Shown here: positions 11,512-21,253 of the stretch, piece by piece | Layout: every line of letters starts with the position of its first letter | Numbering within the stretch: the first letter of the stretch is position 1 | Assembly: GCA_039545355.1 (NCBI GenBank) | Contig: BCJJ01000003.1 | Span: forward strand, 1,054,001-1,118,000 | Direction of reading: 5' to 3' | DNA: 64,000 nucleotides | From: Trichosporon coremiiforme | Lineage: Eukaryota > Basidiomycota > Tremellomycetes > Trichosporonales > Trichosporonaceae | The notes under the pieces: generated by a model | Database searches by the model: none | Seen by the model: the letters and a program-made list of their open reading frames with translations, nothing else | Told to the model about the DNA's origin: nothing | Made by a program: the position numbers and the translations under genes

Positions 11512-12234
11512 TCCAACACGCCATACGAGGAAGAATACTACGAGGTCAACATTGTCATCCCCGATGCATACCCGTTTGAGCTGGTCAAGATGAAGTTCAT
11601 TACATGAGTTGATCGTTTCAATGATTTCAACTGACTGGCAGGAAAGTGTACCATATGTCTGGCGCAGCTGCGTTCTGTGAGATTGCCAGCTGTCCCACAG
11701 ACCCAAACATTTCTTCCGCGAGCGTGAGTGCTGGAGTGATGGATCTTCGAGCTGACATCAGGGTGCCATCTGCCTCGACATCCTGAAGGACAAGTGGTCA
11801 CCAGTGTTGACGCTCAAGTCAATGCTCATCTTGCTGCAATCGCTTCTGTGCTCTCCTGAGCCTAACGACCCTCAGGACGCCGAGGGTAAGCTTTCAAACA
11901 TGGTTCTTCAGCTGATCCCCAGTCGCGAAGCACTTCCTCACCTCGTGTGACAGCTTCAACGCGACGGTGCGACACTGGGCGCAGGCGTACGCGCAGGCGC
12001 CGGGGAAGAAGTCAAGGATGGAGCCGCAAGCGACACCGAGCTCGCTGGCCCCAGCGCGGAGAGCGTATCCAAGTTCGCCGACATGGGCTTCGAGCGCCTC
12101 AAGGTGATCGCGACACTGAAGCGTCTCAACTACCAGGGCAACAACGTTTCTAACATCAACGAGGACACCGTGAGTATCAGCTTCTGCATGGTTAGGTGCG
12201 CTGACAACAGGTCAACGAGGAGCTGCTCAAGTAG
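11512..12234 (+). pseudogene. Decayed Ubc1/E2-25K-type ubiquitin-conjugating enzyme
   Basis: Successive blocks match the E2 core and the C-terminal UBA of the Ubc1/UBE2K family: TPYEEEYYEVNIVIPDAYPF (11518-11577), KMKFIT, a His-Pro-Asn block, the catalytic-Cys segment [20 protein letters not shown] and, at 12082-12180, a UBA-like MGFERLKVIATLKRLNY. Intact GTGAGT/GTAAGC introns remain at 11724-11761, after 11886 and after 12171. Two junctions needed to keep the frame lack GT: 11604 reads ATGAGT and 11653 reads ATATGT. Near 12001-12010 the frame is broken by one base; the region before it reads in one frame (HWAQAYAQAP) and the UBA in another. The usual PFEPPK motif has become PFELVK. The N-terminal helix is not clearly present; weak traces may lie at 11365-11465. 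Together these point to a pseudogene, or less likely several sequence errors. Protein-degradation function is therefore not expected. Confidence 0.8.
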
Positions 12235-12329
12235 ACAAACCAGTGTCCAGGAGTATGTAGACTTTGTACATTTTTGCATGAGAGCATGGGATGAGAGGTG
12301 ACATACGAGATACAGGCGATGTGGTACAT

Positions 12330-12759
12330 TTATTTCCGGGGAGGGGGCGCCTCGCCGCGCTGCGCGGCCGCAGCCTCAAGCGTCTTCTGCGACCGGATCT
12401 CGAGCACGCGGCGCTTGTTGAAGTAGTCGACCTGGCGTCAGCTCAAAGTCTCAAAGTCGTTTCAGCCGAGAGAGAGGGAAGGAGGAAGGGGCATTAAAGG
12501 AGGTAGCCTCGCCTGCTGCGGGCTCCAGCTTCGGACTCACCCAAGACTTTCCACAAGCCGACTCGTACGCCTTACGGAAGTCCTTGCAGACGCCGGCCTT
12601 GTCGCCGAGCTCGCCGTCGTCAGCCTGCATGATGCCGTTCTGGTCCAGACAGGCAAAGTACGCATCGCGGTTCTCCCAGCACAGCTTGCGCTGCGCCCGC
12701 GATGGCGCCTGTCCCGGCTCGATGCCCTCCTTCTGGCTGCTGCCGCCGAACCAGCCCAT
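12330..12759 (-). CDS. COA6: Cytochrome c oxidase assembly factor 6
   Basis: Two exons (12759-12541, 12431-12330) encode 106 residues, a normal size for Coa6. The twin-Cys helices are visible: Cys27-x9-Cys37 beginning CWENRDAYF, and Cys58-x10-Cys69 beginning CKDFRKAYES, the CX9C/CX10C signature of Coa6. The intron (12432-12540, 109 nt) splits after KSW, and the second exon continues VDYFNKRRVLEIRSQK, which matches the conserved family C-terminus. Coa6 acts in the mitochondrial intermembrane space, helping copper delivery to the CuA site of cytochrome oxidase subunit 2, and is imported by Mia40 oxidative folding rather than by a presequence; none is seen. It is divergent from the mitochondrial membrane protein at 13091, and 95 bp from the end of the E2 pseudogene. 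Confidence 0.93.
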
Positions 12760-13090
12760 GTCGGTTAGCCTTGTGTCGTGTGGGAGTCGCTTTCGGTTTC
12801 TCGGTGTAAAGGGAGCGGTTGTGTCGCCCCGTGTGCTGAGTGCGAGTGTGTGGTGTGCCGAGAGCAATGGTGAAGAGGAGCGAAGTGGAGGGGAACAGAC
12901 GGTCCGGAATCGACGGCGAAAGTGGAGGTCCACTCGAGCGGATCCCATTTGCTTCCTACGCCCTCCCATCACGTGACAATACCCAGACCCAGTTGCGCCG
13001 CGTTGATCCGAAGTCCGCACAAGCAAGGACGAAGGACTCTTTGAAATTTCGGCTTGAGGCTTCTCCGACAAGACCGAACACACAAAAGCA
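12760..13090. promoter_or_regulatory. Shared divergent promoter of two mitochondrial genes
   Basis: This 331-bp gap separates the start codons of COA6 (minus) and the TMEM223-like gene (plus). It contains the palindromic E-box TCACGTGA at 12969-12976. Both products are mitochondrial, so common control is plausible but not shown. Confidence 0.6.
12969..12976. promoter_or_regulatory. E-box TCACGTGA
   Basis: An 8-bp perfect palindrome containing CACGTG, the site type bound by bHLH proteins such as Cbf1. It lies 115 bp before the plus-strand start and 210 bp before the COA6 start. Confidence 0.55.
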
Positions 13091-14172
13091 ATGCTGGCTC
13101 TCGGCGTCGGCCCCTCGCGCATGGCCTTGCGCCGTCTCGCGACTTCATCACGACCGGCAGTCTTCCTCGCTCGTGGCCCTGCACCCGCCAGCCTCGTCGG
13201 CCTGCGCTTTGTCTCGACCACCTCGCCTGTCAATGCAACCCCGCGGAAACCGACGCGACCAGTCAAGCAGCGCCCCGTGCGCAACCAGCTGACGGAGGCC
13301 GAGTGGCCATGGCGTCCCCTCGGAAACGGGGAGGAGGAGCGCGTCATCTTCGCGCGCCCCGTCACCACCGACCCGAGGATGATGTGGGTCTTCGCCGTGC
13401 TCTGGCTCGGCGGAGTCGTCACGTGGGTCGTCATGCCGAGCGACCGCGAGACGAGCGCGTACATTGCCAAGCAGTTCCCGGACGCCCCGAAGACGGAGGA
13501 GTGGTGAGTACGACCTCCGACCTGAACCGGCAGGGTGAGGCGAGGTAGCGAGGGTGTGAGCCGGACGAACATGGTTGAGGCACTTCAGCGGCACTGCTAA
13601 AGTAGCGTTGCGCCAAGACTTGTGGCATAGCTATACAATGGGAGCCATAGCTAATGTTCAGGTCCTTCCTCGGTATCCCGCAAGACATGCTGCGCACCTG
13701 GGTCCTCTCCGGAGCAATCACCGCTACGACGATAATGGGTCTCGGAGCGGCGCTCCTCGGCTCGCGTCTCGTGACCCGTCTCTCCTTGATCCGCAAGGCC
13801 GGCGAGTCCACGTCCAACACGATCCGTATGCGTACGATGGGCCAGGAGATGATTCGCGGCTCTGGAAAGGGCAGTCGTGACATTCCCCAGAGCGAGTGCA
13901 GCGCGAACCTGGTGCTTGGACGGCCGCTGAACAGCGGACACCGCGAGCGGACCTCGTGGCTTTCTCTCTGGGTCAACTCGCCCGGCTCCGCGAGTAGGCT
14001 CAACAAAGACCACTACAGCTACCGCCTCGACTTTAAGGACTCGGCGCGCCTCGACCGTCTCACGGAGAGTGGCGCCGAGGTCGTCCTCAGTGTGCGCAGG
14101 GTGGAGGACGTGTTTGGCACGCTCGAGCCGAGGGACAAGGTCATCCAGGCCGAGCCCAAGGTGAAGAAGTAG
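13091..14172 (+). CDS. Mitochondrial two-helix membrane protein, TMEM223-like
   Basis: Two exons (13091-13503, 13662-14172) encode 307 residues. The first 40 residues are basic, lack acids and are rich in Ala/Arg/Ser (MALRRLATSSRPAVFLARG), a typical mitochondrial presequence; a second in-frame ATG at 13121 could also start it. Two hydrophobic helices follow: MMWVFAVLWLGGVVTWVVM before the intron and VLSGAITATTIMGLGAALLG after it. The order of elements (VIFARP stretch, helix, spacer, helix, Arg-rich strand, Cys-containing strand, then a SWLSLWV strand) resembles the TMEM70/TMEM186/TMEM223 family (PF06979), whose members assist respiratory-complex assembly. That assignment is by pattern only. 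The 158-nt intron is long for this genome. Its divergence from COA6 fits a respiratory role. Confidence 0.75.
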
Positions 14173-14391
14173 AATCGTAGACATAGCATTTCTCATTGCA
14201 TGCATGGGTATCACAGTTCCATTGCAACCCCCTGATTTGGACTAGGGGCAAAAGTAGATGAGGAGTACGGCTGAAAGGTCAGACAGGCCGTGTGGAGCCC
14301 CAGAGTGCGTCACTGGCAAGTTCGACGGACACCGTCTCGGTCACTTTGTTGTTGCTCACTCGCTTCCTTATGGCTCACCGGTAGCTACAAC

Positions 14392-17300
14392 ATGAGCGGA
14401 CGCGACCTCTTCGGGCGACCGCTGCCGACTGGTTCGATGGCTGGTGGTGGATCAGATCCGCCTCGATCTCCACACTCTCGACCGCCAGGCCAGCCCTCAT
14501 CACGAGCTATGACGGCCCTCGATCCCAGCGCCGATGCGCGGTTAGGTGCTTTCCGACAGGTGCGTACCCCATATCCAGCTGTCTGATTCGAGGACGTGCA
14601 AGCTAACCCCCAGTTGAAACCAGTCTGCGTGCAGCTCATGTCGCTGTCGTCGCAGCAGCCGACGTCTTCCACCCCGCACGCATCGTTGCTCGCACGCATC
14701 CTGCAGATCTGCGAGTCGCTCCCACCGCTGGCTTTCTCCCCCTCTCTGATCAACTACGTGCTCTTCCCTCTGACCTCGATCCTCCGGCAATCCGACCCAA
14801 GTACGCTCCCCGACAACTTCCTCGAGACGGCGTACAACCTCCTCGCCTTTATTGTTTCCCGATGGCGAAGTGTCCCAGGCGGAATGGACGTGAAGGCGTG
14901 GGAGCAGCTGTGGCGGTTCGTCGTCGCTTCGGCCAGTCCGCGAGTGGGGAAAGACAGGCGAGGCGAGGAACTGAGCCAGGAGGCTGCGACTGCAGCCTTG
15001 AACGTGCTTATTGCACTGTTGCGTGATCCGACGGACGACATGAAGGCGAAGGTCCAGGATGCGAGAGGATTGTTGCCGACGCTGTTCCAGAGCGTCACCC
15101 TTGGCGTCGACCTCAGCAACCCGTCTCCGCCGAATACGACCCTCCAGCGCACCGCCGTGCATCTCCTCCAAGTCGCGCTGGGTTACGTCTCCAAGCCGAA
15201 CATTCTTGCGTCCCTCCTCCCCGGCGTCGTCAGCGCCATGGCCAAGGCGATAGTCGGCCGGGTGAAAGGCGACATTGGCGCGGACATGGCGAGCGTAGTA
15301 CAGGAAATGCTCGAGCGGACGCTGAACGACGTGGGCCTGCGCGAGTCTGGCGTCCTGGCGCCGCAATACGATGATCTGGCCGGATTGGCTGGAGCCTGGA
15401 ACGCGCAGCAGGAAAAAGACCAAGGTGTCAACGACTATGAAATCGACATAGATATGACGGACGAGGAGAGGGCGGCACTGGGGCAGGACACTGGAACGAG
15501 TGCGGCGAGTGGAAGTGGAGCAGCGCCAGACCCCTTCCCTCCTCTTAACGCGAAGTACCTCCAATACACGGGCGCGCAATTGCAGGCAACCGTCCCTCCG
15601 ATCCTCTCGACTCTAGCCGGTCATCAGTCCCCCGACGCCCGTGCGGGTGCCGCTTCCTTAGCCTCAGCACTGCTGTCCCAGTGCCGAGCATCATTGCCGC
15701 GATTGGTCCCACACTGTCTCTCGACGCTGCTCCTCCTTTCGACCGACGACTTCGACACGGTGCGCCAGGCAGCTGAGAAAGAGATCTCCTCCCTCCTCGG
15801 CCCCGAGGCGCCTGACCTCGAGACGGCGCTCGTCGAGCTGCTGTCTGGGGCGATCAACGCCCTTCCCCGTCTCATACGCGCGGGCGACGAGAAGCGCGTC
15901 GACGAGACGGCACGTCTCATCACCGCTTTAGCGCACACGACAGCCCGCAGCGAGAACGGCCGGTTCAACCCCATCGCGGCCTTCCTCGGCCCGTCGGGGC
16001 ATGTGGAACGTTGGGCGTTCGCGCTCCTCGAGTGTCTCGAGTTTGGACGGCCGCGGGGTTGGAGCGCGCAGGAAGGAGGAGCGGCAAGGACGGCGGCGCT
16101 CGGATGGGGCGGAGGTCTGACCTCTCGCAGTCTGCCGCTACTGACCGAGGCGCCGCAGTCTGCCGTCTCCTCTGGTGCGGACTCTGGCGCTGCTGACGGA
16201 GCAGCTGGAGGAACAACAGGGACAGGCGGCGGAGGCAGCGGAGTCCCGCCAGAAGCCTCCTTCCCGAACCTACCGCTCCGCTACGTGCCGAGTCCCCGCA
16301 TCGCCGCGCGGCTGGAAGCCATGCTCTCGTCCCTCGGCGCTGCGGGCGGGGAACCAGCGCTCCACTCGGTGTCCTATTTCATCCGCTATGCACGGGGGAA
16401 CGCTGGCTCTGCGCCAGCCAGGTCAACTTCGGCGGTATGGGTCGCCGACAATCTCCTGTTCGGGATCGCCTCGGCCTCCACCGCATCCCCATCTACGAAA
16501 GCGCCCAAGGCGACGCGGAAAGCGGCGCGGGACGTGGCCCGCTCCCTCGTCGAATTGGACGAAGCGGAGGAAGAAGCCTACGAGCAAGAGCGAGAAGCAC
16601 CCGTGCACGGAACGGTGCTCGCGCCAGAGAGAAAGTCGGGCTTGCAAGAGCTCACGACGCTCCTCGACCGGCCGATGGCGAACCAGAGTGCTTCCGAAGA
16701 GACTGCGCGCCTCGACAGACGCAGCCAGCGCTGTCTCCTGACCTGTTTCTCCCTCCGCTCCGTTTCGACGTCGGCGTCAATCCTGGGGGTGAGCTTCAAG
16801 CCATTGCTGCTGCACACGCTGTACCCGTTACTCGCCGCGCTCAGTCATCCGGCCGACCTGGTTAGGACATTCGCAGAGGTCGCGCTGGCAAAGGTGGCTT
16901 ATGAGTCTGGCTACGCGAGCGCGCAGAACATGGTCCTCGCCAACTCGGACTATGTCGTGAACTGCGTGTCTCAGCGGCTCACCTACCACCGCCTCGACAG
17001 CCAGGCGCCACTAGTCCTCATCGCGATGATACGCTTGGTGGGTGCGGAAATTGTGCCGTTGGTGCACGATATCGTGGACGAGGTGTTTGACGCGCTCGAT
17101 GCGTTCCACGGATACGCGGCGCTGGCCAGCGCTCTGCTGGCGGTATTGAATGCGCTGGTCGAGACTATGGCCGCGGACCCTTCTGCCATGGAGACGGACG
17201 AGGGGCGCAAGCGGAAAGAGGAAGACCGCGCCGACACTGAGCGATTCCTGAAACCGCCAAACGCGGAGGACGACTTCAAGAGCTTCACCCAGTGGTGGGA

Positions 17301-18153
17301 GTCACGCAGTGCCAAGGCGCAGGAGGACATGGACGGGATCCTGGACCGAGCCCCACGACACGGATGGGGAAAGAACGCCCCCGATGCCCCCGATGCCTCG
17401 GCGGAAGGAGAAGGAGAAGGCGAAGGCGAACAGCCCCAGGAAGACGAGGTCCCGCCCACCCGAGGAGAAGAACTCGGAACAGCCATCCTGGCAAAAGCGA
17501 CGTACTACCTGTCGCACTCCAGTCCGTTCCTGCGCGCGCGCGTGCTCGCGCTTATCTCCTCTTGCATCGCGGTCCTATCGGGGCGACCAGGCGCCCTGCT
17601 GCCAGAGATAGACAAGGCGTGGCCCACGATCATGGTCCGTCTGGGTGATCCCGAGCCATACGTCGTCGTCGAGGCTGTGGTCCTCCTGCAAAGTCTGTGC
17701 GAGTACGTTCCGTCGTACATCTCCCGACGACTCGCCGATGCCTGGCCGACGCTGAGGCGCCTCCTCAACAACCAGATGGAGCAGGACAGGAAGAGCGACC
17801 TGGCGACGAGAGGCGTCGTCGGCAGAGTCGACCGGTTTTCTGTCTCGCACAGGCTCTATGCGGCATTGCTGGACGTCGCGCAGTTCATGGTCGCCGCCGT
17901 GCCCGTGAAAGAGGCCGTGGTTTGGGACGTGTGTGTGAGCTTCAGGCCTTTCCTTGACGCCCGCGCCGAGGGGGAACTCCAGGACGGCGCGAGGGCGCTG
18001 TACTCTGCGCTGAATCAGAGGGACAGCGATCTGACCTGGACAGTGCTGAGTGCGAGTATGGGCGCACTCGAGGGGGACAGGGGTACTTGGGGTTACCTCC
18101 GGGATCCCAAGGGAGATCTTAGGGCTAATGCCATGGCCGTGCTCGCGAGTTAG
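14392..18153 (+). CDS. TTI1: Tel2-interacting protein 1 (TTT complex)
   Basis: Two exons (14392-14559, 14614-18153) encode 1235 residues. The first exon starts MSGRDLFGRPLP; the 54-nt intron has donor GTGCGT and acceptor CTAACCCCCAG. The protein is almost entirely helical HEAT-like repeats, and the segment from about residue 710 (ending PVHGTVLAPERKSGLQE, then FKPLLLHTLYPLLAALSHP and NSDYVVNCVSQRL) is the conserved Tti1 core. An acidic low-complexity linker (about 925-950, GEGEGEGEQ) precedes the last HEAT block. Tti1 with Tel2 and Tti2 forms the TTT co-chaperone that matures PIKK kinases (TOR, ATM/ATR relatives) together with Hsp90. Length agrees with fungal family members. Convergent with DCD1, 124 bp between stop codons. 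Confidence 0.9.
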
Positions 18154-18277
18154 AGTGAAATGCAATGCATAGAATGTATCAGTCGAAACCCAGAATGTCA
18201 CACTTCTCTCCCTCAAGACTTGAGTACAGGCGTCGTCTGCCGCCTTCGCCTCGAGCCCGCAGCCCCCGGCTCGGCGT

Positions 18278-19781
18278 CTAGTCCACCCTCGGCCGATACG
18301 GCAGCACGAACTGCCTCAGCACGACCCCGCCCTCCCTTAACACCTTGGCCGACGCCTCGTCCATGCTGTAGCTCTGGTTGTAGACGACTTCGCGCACGCC
18401 GCACTGCACAATCTTGACGGAACAGAGGAGACAGGGGCACCTGGGCGGCGTCAGCTTTGTCCCGCTCGTCTGCACTCACGTGTTGCAATATAGCACCGCA
18501 TCCCCGCCGACACGTTCCCGGCCCGCTTCGAGGAGCGCGTTCTCCTCTGCGTGCAGGCAGAGGCAGTTTGATACTGTCGTCAGCTCAGACTCGGCGTCTC
18601 AGCTCTCCTCTCCTTCTTGTCCAACTCTCTTGCCTTTCCCCACTGCTCTCCTTTTCCACGCTGGGCTCACAGCCCTGCAGGACTCTCCCTCACGCTCATG
18701 TCCACCTCGCTCCGCTCGACTCACAAGACTGTCCTCCCTTCGCTGGCCCGTTACACCGCGCACATCCCCCTTCGTTACAGTTCACCGTTCCCCTCGGCGT
18801 GCCATTGTACCCTGTCGAGATGATCCGCTTGCTGCGCACGAGCACGGCGCCAACGCGGCGCTTCATGCAGTTCGACCTGTGCGAGGCGAGCGACGCGAGG
18901 GTCTGAGGTCAGCTGGATATGATCGCATCCCTAGCTGCCTCCTTGTGTTCCCTGCCCTCCTGTGTATCTGAGAGCAGAGGTCGGAGGGAGGAGCATAGGT
19001 GAAGAACCAGCAGGTGGCTGAAGTAGTCTGCAGCCACTCACCATAAAGTACATGTCCCATCCCGGCCGGAGCCTCTCCTCATCGAGCAAGTTGATCTGAT
19101 CGAGGTGCGCGTGCAGCCCATTGAGCCCTTCGAAGCGATTCACGACTGTCGCGTGCGCGACCTCGATGAGGCGCGTCAGGTCCGCGCGCGTCTCGTAAAG
19201 GCGCTTGTCGTGTGCGGCGATAAAGTCCTCGAGCGAGAGGCTGAGCATGAGCATGAGCATGGGCGAGCGGGGTTGAGAGGACAGAGGCTAAAAGAAGACT
19301 AGACTCACTCAGGATGCATTCGTTTCTCCCTCGCGTACCGCGCGCCAATGGGCGCCTCGACGTTGACGACCATGAAGGACGGCCGCTTCAGGAAGGGCTC
19401 GGCGCGCTCCCATGTCCCCAGGTCGAGCGTGACCCAGCGTCCGCGCCAGGCCCCGGTCACGTAGTCGAGCATGTCTTCAGGTGTGCGGAAGGTGTGCTGG
19501 GGCGTCAGCGAGCGAAGCGAGCCCGAGCAATAGCTGCATCCGGGTCCAACGAGCTCGAGCTGCGAAAGACCATGAGTAGAGAGACGCTGCGGGCGTTGCG
19601 GGCGCAGCTGATAACTCACCTCGAGACTCCGGTTCAGGCTCAGATTCCCCACACGCTCCGCCATACGCTCCCCATCGTCCGGATCGCCAAGGTACAGCGG
19701 GGTGAAGCCAAAGTTCTCGACGAGGTACTCGAGCACGCTGTGCTTGCCCGCGGACGGCAGGCCGATCAGCGAGATAAACAT
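18278..19781 (-). CDS. DCD1: Deoxycytidylate (dCMP) deaminase
   Basis: Six exons (19781-19620, 19496-19309, 19240-19042, 18902-18725, 18573-18480, 18440-18278) encode 327 residues. All phases close. Residues 1-180 form the fungal-type N-terminal extension with a nucleotide-kinase-like P-loop, GLPSAGKHS at 7-15. The catalytic domain begins at about 184 (TLASLASHRSNCMKRRVG). The zinc and proton-shuttle motif HAEENALLEAG has His250 and Glu252; PCLLC supplies Cys277 and Cys280. The enzyme converts dCMP to dUMP, feeding thymidylate synthesis, and is normally regulated by dCTP/dTTP. The residues GYNGTPRGTVNC are typical of the family. The intron at 18574-18724 (151 nt) and intron 1 (123 nt) are long; intron 1 holds the GCGAGCGAAGCGAGC motif also seen at the window start. 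Confidence 0.93.
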
Positions 19782-20441
19782 TGTGTCGGCGGGGTGTGTG
19801 CTGTCTTGGTTTGCGTGCTTGTCTCCGAGAGTGAGTTAAGAGGAGGTGTGGGTGTGTGCAAGGAGGTGTGAGGGATGGCGATTGCAGGGAAGGCAAGTTG
19901 CGGAACTGGGCCAGTTCGTGACGCGCCCCGTTCCTGGCCGAGACTCGACGCGTCGGGGCCGGGGCCGAAATTGGGTGGCGAGAAGTCGGACGACCATTGA
20001 CTGATCGGCGTCATCTAGGCTTGCATGTTGGCTGCGGATCACATGCAAGGCTCTTCACGACTCTCTTCATCCCTGCAGCCTGTAGGAGCTTCGGCATGCA
20101 TGTGGCCCCAGTCCGGACGGCGCGAGATCGTCATGGTCAACAGAGAGAGAGAGAGAGCTAGAGAGAGAACAGTGGAAGTGGCCGGATTCCGGCTGGGATA
20201 TCGAAAGGAAATACCGCGCGACCAAGGTCCGGTCGATCACATCGAGTCATCGGAGAGACGAGTCGACGACCTCGCCGCCATCTTATCTCTGTCTCGCTCC
20301 ACTCCGCACGTACCATCGCTCGTCCAGCTCATTACTGACTCGACACTCGACTCGCAACGCAAGACCTCACTCACTTCGTGGATAAAAGTCGACCGATTGC
20401 ATTCATCCAGCTCCACACTTCCCCGCCCACAACCAACAAAC
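19782..20441. promoter_or_regulatory. Divergent promoter, DCD1 and GNAT gene
   Basis: 660 bp with no gene. A GA microsatellite lies near 20145-20170, and a possible TATA-like element GATAAAAG at 20381-20388 is about 55 bp before the plus-strand ATG. Confidence 0.45.
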
Positions 20442-21144
20442 ATGCCCTCAGCACCGACAGACTGGTCATCGATCGCGACGCCGAAAGTCCAGTGGCCCCA
20501 GACCCCGGAGGACGAGGTTCCCGAACCGTACCTCGAGACTGGGCTCGAGGGCGTCACAATCACGCCGCACCGGAGCGACGCGGCAGATATCCGCACCATG
20601 ATTGTCATGTCCAATATTCCCTCGATCGCAAGATGGAGCTTCAGGAGGATGTACCCGTAAGTCTGGCCCCTCCCTCCTCCATGATTAGGATGGGAGCTAA
20701 CGTTGACGCAGGTACGAGCGCTCCGACGCTTTGGTGTGGTTGCTGCACCAGATCCCCCCCGCCGTGCGCGCGACGACGCAGCTGCAGGCCTCCCTCCCGC
20801 TAAGCCCAAAACATTGCCCCTTCAACGTGATCCGGAAAGACGGACAGTTCATTGGCGACTGCGACCTGTTCCACGCCGAGGGCGAGTGGAGACTCGGATA
20901 CACAATGCACCCCGACTACCACAACCGGGGCATCTGCACTGCTGCCATCACGCAGCTGATTGCCTGGGGACGAGACTGTATCGGCTTCAAGCAGCTCATC
21001 GCCCACGCAGAGGAGGCGAACGGGCCCAGCCAGGCTGTACTGAAAAAGCTCGGGTTCAGAAAGGAGAGCGTCGAGAGCCACGAGTGGCCCGACTATCATG
21101 GTGGCGGCCATAGAGACGTTGGCGTGTGGCGCCTGGACCTGTAG
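20442..21144 (+). CDS. GNAT-family N-acetyltransferase (RimJ-like)
   Basis: Two exons (20442-20656, 20712-21144) encode 215 residues. The acetyltransferase fold is recognisable from the strand FNVIRKDGQFIGDCDLF, the central EWRLGYTMHPDYHNRGICTA with the acetyl-CoA loop (Gln/Arg-x-x-Gly type, here NRGICT), a helix TQLIAWGRDC, and the C-terminal AVLKKLGFRKE typical of the Acetyltransf_3/RimJ branch (PF13302). The family transfers acetyl from acetyl-CoA to amines or protein N-termini; the substrate here is unknown. The start at 20442 follows the TATA-like element and an ACAAACATG context; an upstream in-frame ATG at 20025 would add low-complexity residues lying in the leader. Convergent with the channel gene, 109 bp between stop codons. 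Confidence 0.88.
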
Positions 21145-21253
21145 TCACGAGTAGCTGCGTGGAGACCCTATAATTATGAGTGCATCAAGAAACGTACAGA
21201 TACTGTGTAGTTGATTGCTACGCTAGAGTCAAGAGAAAGGGGTCATTACGTCG

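Noticed and set aside
12451..13572. 373-codon open frame on minus spanning COA6 and the divergent promoter
   Set aside because: It begins in the neighbouring gene, runs through the shared promoter and reads through the COA6 intron. The 106-residue COA6 model is far better supported.
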